A program made the position numbers and the translations under genes. Positions 7,916 to 14,720 of a DNA stretch of 24,485 nt are shown here, one piece after another (position 1 is the stretch's first letter; each line of letters opens with the position of its first letter). The DNA is taken from assembly GCA_003241175.1 (NCBI GenBank), contig QFOI01000009.1, forward strand, positions 1 to 24,485, given 5' to 3'. The stretch is from Pseudopedobacter saltans. Its GTDB lineage: Bacteria; Bacteroidota; Bacteroidia; Chitinophagales; Chitinophagaceae. Under the pieces are notes generated by a model. That model had not been told where the DNA came from. It saw only the letters and a program-made list of their open reading frames with translations, and did not search any database.

Positions 7916-10576
7916 ATGCCGCTTAAGATATTACTATTTTTAGTATTGAGCTGTGGGATTGCCACATTGATACATGCGCAGGAAACCGTAGTCCAAGGGA
8001 AACTTGTGGATTCGGCTGGACATCCTCTGTCTGGTGCAACTATGACTTTGATTAAGCTTAGCACTGGAGCCGGAGTTGCATTTTCAAAAACAGATAGTAT
8101 TGGTTATTTTAAGTTTAAAATTACCGATAAAATAAAGGGCGAAGCGCTTGCGGTGAAAGCTACATTTACAGGATATGTAAAGGTGCAAGAAAGTATAAAC
8201 AGCTATGCCGACCTATTAGTTTTAACTATGAAGCCAGAAGTGCGTCATTTGGAAGAAGTTAAGGTCACTAGCAAAGTGTATATTATCCAAAAATCAGATA
8301 CGCTTAGTTTCAATGCGGACTTGTTCAGGGATTCCAGCGATCGCGTTTTAGGTGACTTGATAAGAAAGATTCCAGGTATTGATATCGACGACAATGGAAC
8401 TATAAAGTACAACGGTAAAGTGCTCAATAATTTTTACATAGAAGGGGATGATCTTTTGGATGGAAAATACAATATCGCGACTAACAATATACCATCCAAA
8501 GATGTGGACAAAGTGGAAGTCATCGAGCACAATCAACATATAAAAATGTTGAATGGTATCGTTCAGTCAGATCAGCCAGCGCTCAACATAAGATTAAAGG
8601 ATCGTAGTAAACTCAAATGGATCAACAATGCGGACTTGGGAGGAGGTACACCGTCAAAATATACCGGAAAAGTCAATACGATGGCATTCAAACCTAGGTT
8701 TAAAGCAATCAACAATATAAGTGCCAACAATATAGGAAATGATTTAAGTAATGAGCTAACGGATCATTTGTCAAACACCGATTTGACTGAGGGCTTTATT
8801 GGAATTGCAACTTCAAGGCCTGCTGGTATAAAACAAAATCGATATTTATTCAACAAAAACCAAATGTTGAATGTCAATGACATGGTGAAGTTTCGGTCCG
8901 GCAATACATTAAGGTTGAATGCTTATTTGTTACATGATGAACAACCGTTTTCCAATAATAGCAATACTACTTACTATCTGCCAACAGGGGATACGGTTAG
9001 TTATTACGAAAATACTATAAGTGGCATGCGAACTAATCATGCGCAAGCTACCTTAACTCTAAATACTAATACAGAAAAAAAATATTTCAATGAATCCTTT
9101 CTAGTTGATATAGTTGGTAATCGAAATAATGTTGAAGTAAATACCAACAATACCAATGTTTATCAAGGGTTACAGACGATATTGAATAGTTTTGCCAATA
9201 ATTTAAATGGAGTATTATCTATAGGTAAGAGCAACAATATTGTAACCTATAATTCTAGTATTGGATATACACGTAACCCTCAAGTCTTTCGTGTTAAACC
9301 AGGTTGGTTACCAGATATTTTAAATGATAGTATGGCATATTTACAGTCATCACAAAGTACTAACCTACCTTCTCTTACTACAGACAATAACATAAGTTTT
9401 ATGATTAGAAAAGGATATTGGCAATTCAACAACAAAATTGGAGTGAACTATGACTATAAAAAACTTAACTCAGACATAGCTATTGAGCAGAAGAATGATA
9501 ATTGGCTTAATCCTTCTAGCTTTCAAAACAATTTAATTTGGAAAAAATTAGATGCATACTATACGCCTGCCATACAATTTGAAAAGGATAGAAGCAGGAT
9601 AAACATATATGCTCCCATACACTATTACAATATCCAATATCACGATAATGACAATCAAGTGAAGGATAAATTAGCGAGCATATACTTGACACCAAGCATT
9701 AGCTATTTTTTGAAAGTTGCGAAAGAGCATGAGTTTTCGATGGGGTATCAATATGGGAACGCTTTTTCTGATATGCCGCAAGTGTATGCTGCCGGTATTA
9801 TGCAAAGCTATCGATCCATACAATCCTATCGCGAAACGCCTTTGAATAGTGGTTATCAAAATACCTACAACATACGATTCGCCTACAAGAAATCGTTGAA
9901 AATGTTTTTTTGGAATATCACTTCGAGTTATGTCCAATTTCATCGTTACTTTATGTATGGGTCTAACGTGACCAATACTAGTTATCAAATAGAAACATTG
10001 CCCATTGACAATGAAATGAAAACCTTCAATGTGAGTGGAGATGTCAGCAAGTATATTTTCTCGCTAAAAACAACGGTATCTGGAAGTGCAGGACTTTCGA
10101 GAACAAAATCGCCACAACTTCAGAATGGTTTTTTGTTTGATGTAAACAATTGGAGTAATAGTTATAGTGTAGGATTATCTCCGATGCCTGTTGATTGGTT
10201 ACGAATAGATTTAAAGGCAAATTATATACTAGGGACTAGTTCTTCTAATTCTATAGGTTTTCAAGATCAGAAAACCAGTCAGTTTAAACAAACCTCGGCT
10301 TTAAATTTCACGCTGCTAAAACAAATAACAGCGCAATTTAGTAGTGAATACTATGCGAGTTATCTTAACGGTCAGAAGATTGCTAATTGCTTCTTTTTAG
10401 ATTCGTACATCAACTATCGACTATACAAACCAGAAATAGATTTTAGATTATCGTGCATGAATCTCGCGAACGAAAGAAATTTTACTGTCTTGTCGGCAAG
10501 TAGTAATATTATTTCTACTCGTAACTATCAACTACAACCGAGAATGTTTTTACTTTCTGCTTATTTCAAACTATAA
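7916..10576 (+). CDS. Outer membrane protein with CarboxypepD_reg-like domain and TonB-receptor-like plug and barrel
   Basis: An 886-residue protein with a signal peptide (about 1-21, ending IHAQ). A transthyretin-like CarboxypepD_reg domain follows (about 22-105, VQGKLVDSAGHPLSGATMTL...GYFKFKI). Next is a plug-like segment (about 115-235) with LIRKIPGIDIDDNGTIKYNG and the FYIEGDDLLDGKYNIATNNIP motif. The remaining ~600 residues alternate aromatic/polar strands as in an outer membrane beta-barrel, ending in an aromatic-containing terminal strand (FLLSAYFKL). The architecture is that of the TonB-dependent-receptor-like proteins found next to GLPGLI genes; I see no unmistakable TonB box. It is most likely an outer membrane transporter or secretion-related receptor working with the two upstream GLPGLI proteins. 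There is no SusD-like partner, which argues against a classical polysaccharide-utilisation pair. The substrate is unknown. Confidence 0.88.
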   Translation: MPLKILLFLVLSCGIATLIHAQETVVQGKLVDSAGHPLSGATMTLIKLSTGAGVAFSKTDSIGYFKFKITDKIKGEALAVKATFTGYVKVQESINSYADLLVLTMKPEVRHLEEVKVTSKVYIIQKSDTLSFNADLFRDSSDRVLGDLIRKIPGIDIDDNGTIKYNGKVLNNFYIEGDDLLDGKYNIATNNIPSKDVDKVEVIEHNQHIKMLNGIVQSDQPALNIRLKDRSKLKWINNADLGGGTPSKYTGKVNTMAFKPRFKAINNISANNIGNDLSNELTDHLSNTDLTEGFIGIATSRPAGIKQNRYLFNKNQMLNVNDMVKFRSGNTLRLNAYLLHDEQPFSNNSNTTYYLPTGDTVSYYENTISGMRTNHAQATLTLNTNTEKKYFNESFLVDIVGNRNNVEVNTNNTNVYQGLQTILNSFANNLNGVLSIGKSNNIVTYNSSIGYTRNPQVFRVKPGWLPDILNDSMAYLQSSQSTNLPSLTTDNNISFMIRKGYWQFNNKIGVNYDYKKLNSDIAIEQKNDNWLNPSSFQNNLIWKKLDAYYTPAIQFEKDRSRINIYAPIHYYNIQYHDNDNQVKDKLASIYLTPSISYFLKVAKEHEFSMGYQYGNAFSDMPQVYAAGIMQSYRSIQSYRETPLNSGYQNTYNIRFAYKKSLKMFFWNITSSYVQFHRYFMYGSNVTNTSYQIETLPIDNEMKTFNVSGDVSKYIFSLKTTVSGSAGLSRTKSPQLQNGFLFDVNNWSNSYSVGLSPMPVDWLRIDLKANYILGTSSSNSIGFQDQKTSQFKQTSALNFTLLKQITAQFSSEYYASYLNGQKIANCFFLDSYINYRLYKPEIDFRLSCMNLANERNFTVLSASSNIISTRNYQLQPRMFLLSAYFKL

Positions 10577-10614
10577 AAAAGTCCGAATCATAATCGATTC
10601 GGACTTTTTTATAG
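10571..10614. terminator. Bidirectional terminator between the barrel protein and purF-like genes
   Basis: A perfect 19-bp inverted repeat, CTATAAAAAAGTCCGAATC (10571-10589) and its complement (10596-10614), with loop ATAATC. A-tract and T-tract flank the GC-rich part, so it works on both strands for two convergent genes. The stop codon TAA of the plus-strand gene (10574-10576) lies inside the left arm. Confidence 0.93.
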
Positions 10615-10629
10615 TTTTAGCTGATGCAA

Positions 10630-12477
10630 CTAATAACCTCTTGAGTTGTTACCTTCTATATAGTTGATATAAGCTTTGTTAACAACCTTATTTCCGCCAG
10701 GCGTGGGATAGTTTCCAGTGAAATACCAATCGCCTGTATTAGTTGGACAACTAGCATGTAAGTCTTCTATTGTCTGGTACAAAACCTCTACCGGAATGTT
10801 TATATCCTCTGGCGTGATCAATTCTGCTATTTTTCCGGAGATTTCTTCTGGTGTGAAAGGTTCGTATACGCCTCTAACATAATTTTCTAGTTTCAAACTG
10901 TTGGTTTCTTCTGCTTCTTTACATTTTCTATAAATATCTTCCAATATAGATTCCGTTCCTCTGTCTTTATGTAATGCGATGGCGGCTCTAAAGGCAATGA
11001 AATCTCCCATACGGCTCATATCTATGCCATAACAGTCTGGATAACGAATCTGTGGAGCAGATGATACAACTATAATTTTTTTAGGATTAAGACGCGAAAG
11101 CATGCGAACAATACTTTCTCTTAGTGTAGTACCTCTCACTATAGAATCGTCAATGACTACTAATGTATCTTCATGATCTTTTACAGTGCCATAGGTAATA
11201 TCGTAAACGTGCTGAACCATTTCATTACGGCCTGAATCAGCTGTAATGAATGTACGCATCTTCACATCTTTGATAGCGATTTTTTCTTGGCGAATCTTAC
11301 GGTTCACCATTTCCTTTAATTTATCTGGATCGACGTTGTTGCCCCAGCTTAATATACGCTGATATTTGATTTCGTTAAGGTAGTCTTCCATACCTTTAAC
11401 CAAACCAAAAAAGGCAACCTCTGCGGTGTTGGGGATATAGGAGACAATCGTATTCTTTAAATCATAATCGATTAGTTCCAATACTCGTTTGCTCAGATGG
11501 TAACCCAGGTCAATACGTTCTCTGTATATTTTTTCGTCACTACCACGACTGAAATATATACGTTCAAAACTACAAGCACGTCGCGGTGCTTCTGGTAAGA
11601 TATGTTCGATTTTATAATCGCCCTTCTCATCTACGATCAAAGCATGTCCAGGCATTAACTCTTCCACTTTGTCAGGACCAATATTGAAAGTTGTACGAAT
11701 GGAAGATCGCTCACTAGCAGCAATAATGATTTCGTCGTCAATATAGTAATAAGCCGGACGAATTCCATTGGCATCACGCATAACGAAACTACTACCATTA
11801 CCAACAAGACCACCAATAGTATAGCCACCATCAAACAATGGTGTTGCTTTTTTCAATACATCGGAAATGTTGGCGCAATTGGGGCATTTGTCTTCCTCTT
11901 CTACAAGGAAATGATGAATGACTTCCATCATCGCAGCCAAATCGCTTTGTTTTTGGAAATTGCCCGGTTCCATGCCTATTGATTCAAAAAGTTCTTCTGT
12001 ATTGACCAGGTTAAAATTTCCAGCCAAAGCCAGATTTTTCCCTGGAGCTAAGCTTCTTTTGATAAATGGATGGCAAAACTCCACATTGTTTTTCCCCTGA
12101 GTGCCATAGCGAAGATGACCTAAAAGCAATTCCCCCATCATGTTAAGGTGACCTTTCAACAAACCAGGATGCTCTTGGATGTCTGGTTGGTAGCGCTCCA
12201 ACTCAGCTAGTTCGCTACCAATTTTCTGGAAAATCTCAGCTATTGGTTGGGGTGCATTGCTACGCATGCGGTACAAAAAAGGGTAACCTGGTTCTGTATT
12301 TAACTTGACCGTGGCTACCCCTGCTCCGTCCTGACCCCTGTTGTGTTGTTTTTCCATCAACACGTACAGCTTGTTAAGGCCATACATGGGAGTCCCATAT
12401 TTTTGTAAATAGTAGGAAAATGGTTTTCTTAAACGTATGAATGCTAAGCCGCATTCGTGTTTTATTGCTTCACTCAT
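10630..12477 (-). CDS. Amidophosphoribosyltransferase-like protein (long Bacteroidota PurF form)
   Basis: A 615-residue member of the PurF family, longer than the ~470-500 residues of canonical PurF. PurF makes phosphoribosylamine from PRPP and glutamine in the first step of purine synthesis. The N-terminal Ntn-glutaminase domain has C9 as candidate nucleophile after an 8-residue leader (MSEAIKHE), then QHNRGQDGAG and LGHLRYGTQG. The phosphoribosyltransferase domain has the PRPP loop VIDDSIVRGTT (DD at 443-444). Insertions include a segment after the nucleophile, one with CPNC at 198-201, and one before MRTFI. Of the cysteines that bind the Fe-S cluster in the B. subtilis type, C302 (RACSFE) and C482 (PDCYGID) appear kept, while the C-terminal region has only C577 in place of the CxxC. 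Whether this is the main PurF or a second paralogue cannot be told here, so I give no symbol. Confidence 0.88.
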   Translation of the reverse strand: MSEAIKHECGLAFIRLRKPFSYYLQKYGTPMYGLNKLYVLMEKQHNRGQDGAGVATVKLNTEPGYPFLYRMRSNAPQPIAEIFQKIGSELAELERYQPDIQEHPGLLKGHLNMMGELLLGHLRYGTQGKNNVEFCHPFIKRSLAPGKNLALAGNFNLVNTEELFESIGMEPGNFQKQSDLAAMMEVIHHFLVEEEDKCPNCANISDVLKKATPLFDGGYTIGGLVGNGSSFVMRDANGIRPAYYYIDDEIIIAASERSSIRTTFNIGPDKVEELMPGHALIVDEKGDYKIEHILPEAPRRACSFERIYFSRGSDEKIYRERIDLGYHLSKRVLELIDYDLKNTIVSYIPNTAEVAFFGLVKGMEDYLNEIKYQRILSWGNNVDPDKLKEMVNRKIRQEKIAIKDVKMRTFITADSGRNEMVQHVYDITYGTVKDHEDTLVVIDDSIVRGTTLRESIVRMLSRLNPKKIIVVSSAPQIRYPDCYGIDMSRMGDFIAFRAAIALHKDRGTESILEDIYRKCKEAEETNSLKLENYVRGVYEPFTPEEISGKIAELITPEDINIPVEVLYQTIEDLHASCPTNTGDWYFTGNYPTPGGNKVVNKAYINYIEGNNSRGY

Positions 12478-12494
12478 TGCTAAAAAAGAAAGCG

Positions 12495-12502
12495 CAAAGT
12501 TA
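12495..12502 (-). promoter_or_regulatory. -7 element (TAACTTTG) of the purF-like gene
   Basis: On the minus strand TAACTTTG ends 17 nt before the ATG at 12477, matching the TAnnTTTG consensus. No clear -33 TTG is seen. The position implies a leader of about ten bases. Confidence 0.5.
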
Positions 12503-12525
12503 CGCCTATATTTTAGAGAAAAAAG

Positions 12526-12590
12526 AAAGGAGGCTGAATAAATTATCTACATCCTGGTCTGGTCAATCATTTATCCTTTCAGCCACCTTT
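12526..12590 (-). terminator. Probable terminator downstream of yceI
   Basis: Inverted repeat with arms AAAGGAGGCTGAA (12526-12538) and TTCAGCCACCTTT (12578-12590), 13 bp with one mismatch and a 39-nt loop. Read on the minus strand it is followed by a T-rich run (TTTCTTTTTTC-like), as expected for a terminator of yceI. The large loop lowers confidence. Confidence 0.55.
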
Positions 12591-12620
12591 TGTGTGTTTC
12601 TGATATTGTGCTAAGGTATC

Positions 12621-13145
12621 TTATGCCTGTTTGATGAATTGTACAGCGAATTCCAGTTTTACTTCGTCACTGACGACAATACTTCCTGCTTCGGTAACTG
12701 CACTCCAAGTCAAGCCAAAATCTTTTCTTTTTATTTTGCCTTTAATGTCAAATCCAACTTTGGATTGACCGTAAGGATCCACCACAGAACCGTTGTATTC
12801 AGCTGTCAATACAACTGCGTTTGTTACCCCATGCAAAGTTAGATCACCTTTTACTTCTAGTTCATCGCCATCTTTTGTTACAGAAGTAGAGTTAAAAGTC
12901 AATTTTGGATATTTTTCCGCATCGAAGAAATCAGCGCTTTTTAAGTGTTGGTCTCTTTGGTCGTTGTTTGTACTAATACTGTTTATGTCTGCCTCAAAAG
13001 AAACTTTTAAATCCGAAAAATCATCTTTTTCTGCTTCTAATGTAGCATCGAATGATTTGAAACTACCTATAACCGTGGAGATGGCTAAGTGTTTTACTTT
13101 GAAGTAAATGTCTGAATGTGCTGCGTCTATTTTATATGTTGCCAT
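12621..13145 (-). CDS. YceI family protein (lipocalin-like isoprenoid-binding fold)
   Basis: A 174-residue protein matching the YceI family throughout: it begins YKIDAAHSDIYFKVKHL, has NNDQRDQHLKSADFFDAEKYPKLTF in the middle (the classic family block) and GDLTLHGVTNAVVL, then KIKRKDFGLTWSAVTEAG near the end. Family members form a lipocalin-like barrel that binds long isoprenoid chains. No signal peptide is present: the hydrophobic N-terminus is absent and residue 2 starts the fold, so this copy is predicted to be cytoplasmic, unlike E. coli YceI. It has its own promoter (TAACTTTG at 13174-13181) and a downstream terminator, so it is probably monocistronic. The ligand is unknown. Confidence 0.95.
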   Translation of the reverse strand: MATYKIDAAHSDIYFKVKHLAISTVIGSFKSFDATLEAEKDDFSDLKVSFEADINSISTNNDQRDQHLKSADFFDAEKYPKLTFNSTSVTKDGDELEVKGDLTLHGVTNAVVLTAEYNGSVVDPYGQSKVGFDIKGKIKRKDFGLTWSAVTEAGSIVVSDEVKLEFAVQFIKQA

Positions 13146-13173
13146 GATATTTGTTTTAACAATTATTGTTATG

Positions 13174-13206
13174 CAAAGTTAAGCGTATTTCTTTCTTTAG
13201 AACAAA
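13174..13206 (-). promoter_or_regulatory. Promoter of yceI (TTTG ... TAACTTTG)
   Basis: On the minus strand, TTTG (13203-13206) and TAACTTTG (13174-13181) are separated by 21 nt, fitting the Bacteroidota -33/-7 layout. This is the best-supported promoter in the window. The -7 element ends 28 nt before the ATG. Confidence 0.6.
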
Positions 13207-13226
13207 TTTTTTTAAAAAAAAGTTTG

Positions 13227-13252
13227 ACAAAACCAATACTTTTAGGTTTTGT
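13227..13252. promoter_or_regulatory. Inverted repeat ACAAAACC-N10-GGTTTTGT in the divergent intergenic region
   Basis: A perfect 8-bp inverted repeat with a 10-nt spacer, lying between the divergent yceI and tyrosine-rich protein genes. It could be an operator or a weak hairpin in the plus-strand leader; neither is established. Confidence 0.35.
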
Positions 13253-13294
13253 TTATCATTGCAAAACCAGATTTAATTGTTTCAATTCCTATTT

Positions 13295-13939
13295 ATGAAA
13301 ATATTTAAAAGTTTGAATGTCCGTATCACTCTAACCTTAATAACCGTTTTGTTAGCCAACATCAGTTTTGGTCAATACAAACAGAAAGAATATGAAAAAT
13401 ATCCAGAACAGAGGATTTTTCCGGATCAATACTTCGATTCTATTGCCGCCAAAAATGCATTGGCAGTTGGTACAACGACGGTAACAGGTGTGGCTTTTAC
13501 CAAACCAAAGACCGATTTTGGTTATAAGGCTCCATTTGCCTCCAGGATTTATGCCAACCACATTATTGTCATGCTGTTCCCAAGCACGCCCTATTATCAG
13601 GAATGGATGAGATTAAAAGATAAAAAGGAAAATCTCAAGAAAAACAAGATCGTGTTTATGGATAGCGTTGCCTATCGTTACCGATTGGAGTGCGAAACCA
13701 ATTCCAGAGGAGAATTTACCTTCCCTAAAATGAAAGCAGGCAAATACATATTGGTGGGTACATTGCCTTGGACAACCTCAGGTAGCTACAATCGATATGA
13801 AGGAAGCGGCTATAACAATTACGGTGGACAGACGGACTATTATTCCAGACAGTACTACTCAACCTCGCACAGCGATTTTCTGATGCAGGAGATCGAAGTG
13901 GAAAATGGGAAGGCAGAAGTGAAAGTCAAGCTCAAATAG
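13295..13939 (+). CDS. Secreted tyrosine-rich protein, unrecognised family
   Basis: 214 residues from the ATG at 13295; an upstream in-frame TTG (13277) would only add six residues before the signal peptide, so I prefer the ATG. The N-terminus (KSLNVRITLTLITVLLANISFGQ) is a good signal peptide. I do not recognise the family. The segment CETNSRGEFTFPKMKAGKYILVGTL resembles the strand-turn-strand of transthyretin/CnaB-like or carboxypeptidase-regulatory domains. It is interrupted by a Tyr/Gly/Ser/Asn-rich stretch, SYNRYEGSGYNNYGGQTDYY, before closing with FLMQEIEVENGKAEVKVKLK. It is probably a periplasmic or surface protein. It ends four bases short of the convergent zapA stop codon with no terminator between. 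An inverted repeat lies in its leader. Confidence 0.8.
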   Translation: MKIFKSLNVRITLTLITVLLANISFGQYKQKEYEKYPEQRIFPDQYFDSIAAKNALAVGTTTVTGVAFTKPKTDFGYKAPFASRIYANHIIVMLFPSTPYYQEWMRLKDKKENLKKNKIVFMDSVAYRYRLECETNSRGEFTFPKMKAGKYILVGTLPWTTSGSYNRYEGSGYNNYGGQTDYYSRQYYSTSHSDFLMQEIEVENGKAEVKVKLK

Positions 13940-13943
13940 ACGA

Positions 13944-14246
13944 TCAATAAGCCTTGTCATCATCCAATAGCTGGTCCAGCATATTGTTCCAGCTATTGAG
14001 TTTTTTTTCTGTTTCTTTTTCCTTTATGTGGAAATCGCCGGTTTGGTTTTGTTCTGTTGCAAAATACAACAGCGCCATCGAAATGTAATCTTGCATGTCT
14101 TTGCCCGCGAAGTTGGTTTTGAATTCAATGATTTTGTCATTGAGGAACTTCATGGTTTTTCGTACCAGCTCTTCGTCTTTCCTAGCTATTTTGACGCGAT
14201 AGGTGCGATCGCCAACGACAAGGTTGACGGGGATTTTATCTTCCAT
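13944..14246 (-). CDS. zapA: Cell division protein ZapA
   Basis: A 100-residue protein matching ZapA: the N-terminal strand region IPVNLVVGDRTYRVKIARKDEELVRKTMKFLNDKI, then a helix with DYISMALLYFATEQ and a coiled-coil C-terminus (KEKETEKKLNSWNNMLDQLL). ZapA is a small cytoplasmic dimer/tetramer that cross-links FtsZ filaments at the Z-ring. It lies 30 nt downstream of the unknown gene at 14277-14663 on the same strand, so the two are likely one transcript. In many bacteria zapA is followed by the 6S RNA gene, but here it runs straight into a convergent gene and no such RNA is seen. Confidence 0.93.
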   Translation of the reverse strand: MEDKIPVNLVVGDRTYRVKIARKDEELVRKTMKFLNDKIIEFKTNFAGKDMQDYISMALLYFATEQNQTGDFHIKEKETEKKLNSWNNMLDQLLDDDKAY

Positions 14247-14276
14247 GGCTTTCGTTTTTTATGTAAAAACTGTTCG

Positions 14277-14663
14277 TTAGAATCCCTGTTGTTCGAAATA
14301 GAACAAGACGTGGTCTTTGATGAAGTTTTCCTGCTCGGGTAGCACCATGTCTGGCAATGCTTTCAATTGTTTGAAATGAGGCCAACGCTCTTCGTCATAA
14401 TGGTCTAATTCGTAATAGCCGCTAGGCATCAATACAGTACAAACGGCTACGTGCATCAAATCCTGCTTTTGTTCCTTGGTGATTTTGTCTGTTAGCATTC
14501 CCGTTTCCTGAATGCCAATCAGAAACAAAACAGCATCCAGATCCGGTTTTTTCCCAAATCTTTCCACAAGCTTCGCTTCCAAAGTCCACCATCTCTCCTG
14601 TAAATCATCTTGCGCAAAATTCATACCGACAAAGATAAGCTGCATTATTGGACCAGCACTCAT
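14277..14663 (-). CDS. Conserved hypothetical protein upstream of zapA
   Basis: A 128-residue soluble protein without signal peptide or membrane segment. I recognise it as resembling uncharacterised Bacteroidota proteins but know no function. Visible features are QLIFVGMNFAQDDLQERWWTLEAKLVERFGKKPDLDAVLFLIGIQETG, then TKEQKQDLMHVAVCTVL and a Trp/His-rich GYYELDHYDEERWPHFKQL, mostly helical in appearance. Two starts are possible: 14663 (MSAGPIMQL) and 14645 (MQLIF). Similar proteins, as I recall them, begin near the second, so the first six residues are doubtful. It shares a 57-nt divergent region with serS and is followed 30 nt later by zapA, suggesting a link to growth or division (inference from position only). 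Confidence 0.85.
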   Translation of the reverse strand: MSAGPIMQLIFVGMNFAQDDLQERWWTLEAKLVERFGKKPDLDAVLFLIGIQETGMLTDKITKEQKQDLMHVAVCTVLMPSGYYELDHYDEERWPHFKQLKALPDMVLPEQENFIKDHVLFYFEQQGF

Positions 14664-14669
14664 AAGTTA

Positions 14670-14690
14670 TAACTCATAACTCACAACTCT
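14670..14690. repeat. Three tandem heptamers (TAACTCA, TAACTCA, CAACTCT)
   Basis: A short head-to-tail repeat in the serS divergent intergenic region, immediately upstream of the -7 element of serS. Two copies are exact and one is degenerate. Similar TAACTCA-type strings recur between genes in Bacteroidota in my recollection; no function is known. Confidence 0.4.
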
Positions 14691-14694
14691 TTTT

Positions 14695-14702
14695 TACTTT
14701 TG
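14695..14702 (+). promoter_or_regulatory. -7 element (TACTTTTG) of serS
   Basis: Matches TAnnTTTG and ends 18 nt before the serS ATG. No TTG is found at the -33 position; that place is taken by the TAACTCA repeats. Confidence 0.45.
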
Positions 14703-14720
14703 CCAAAATTTTACTAGAAA

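Noticed and set aside
13277..13294. TTG start extending the tyrosine-rich protein
   Set aside because: It would place six residues before a standard signal peptide that already begins at the ATG at 13295.
13116..13298. 60-codon plus-strand frame upstream of the tyrosine-rich protein
   Set aside because: Starts antisense to yceI and continues through the promoter region; the composition is Cys/Phe-rich and not gene-like.
13940..13943. 6S RNA or another small RNA beside zapA
   Set aside because: Only four bases separate zapA from the convergent gene, so there is no room for an RNA gene.
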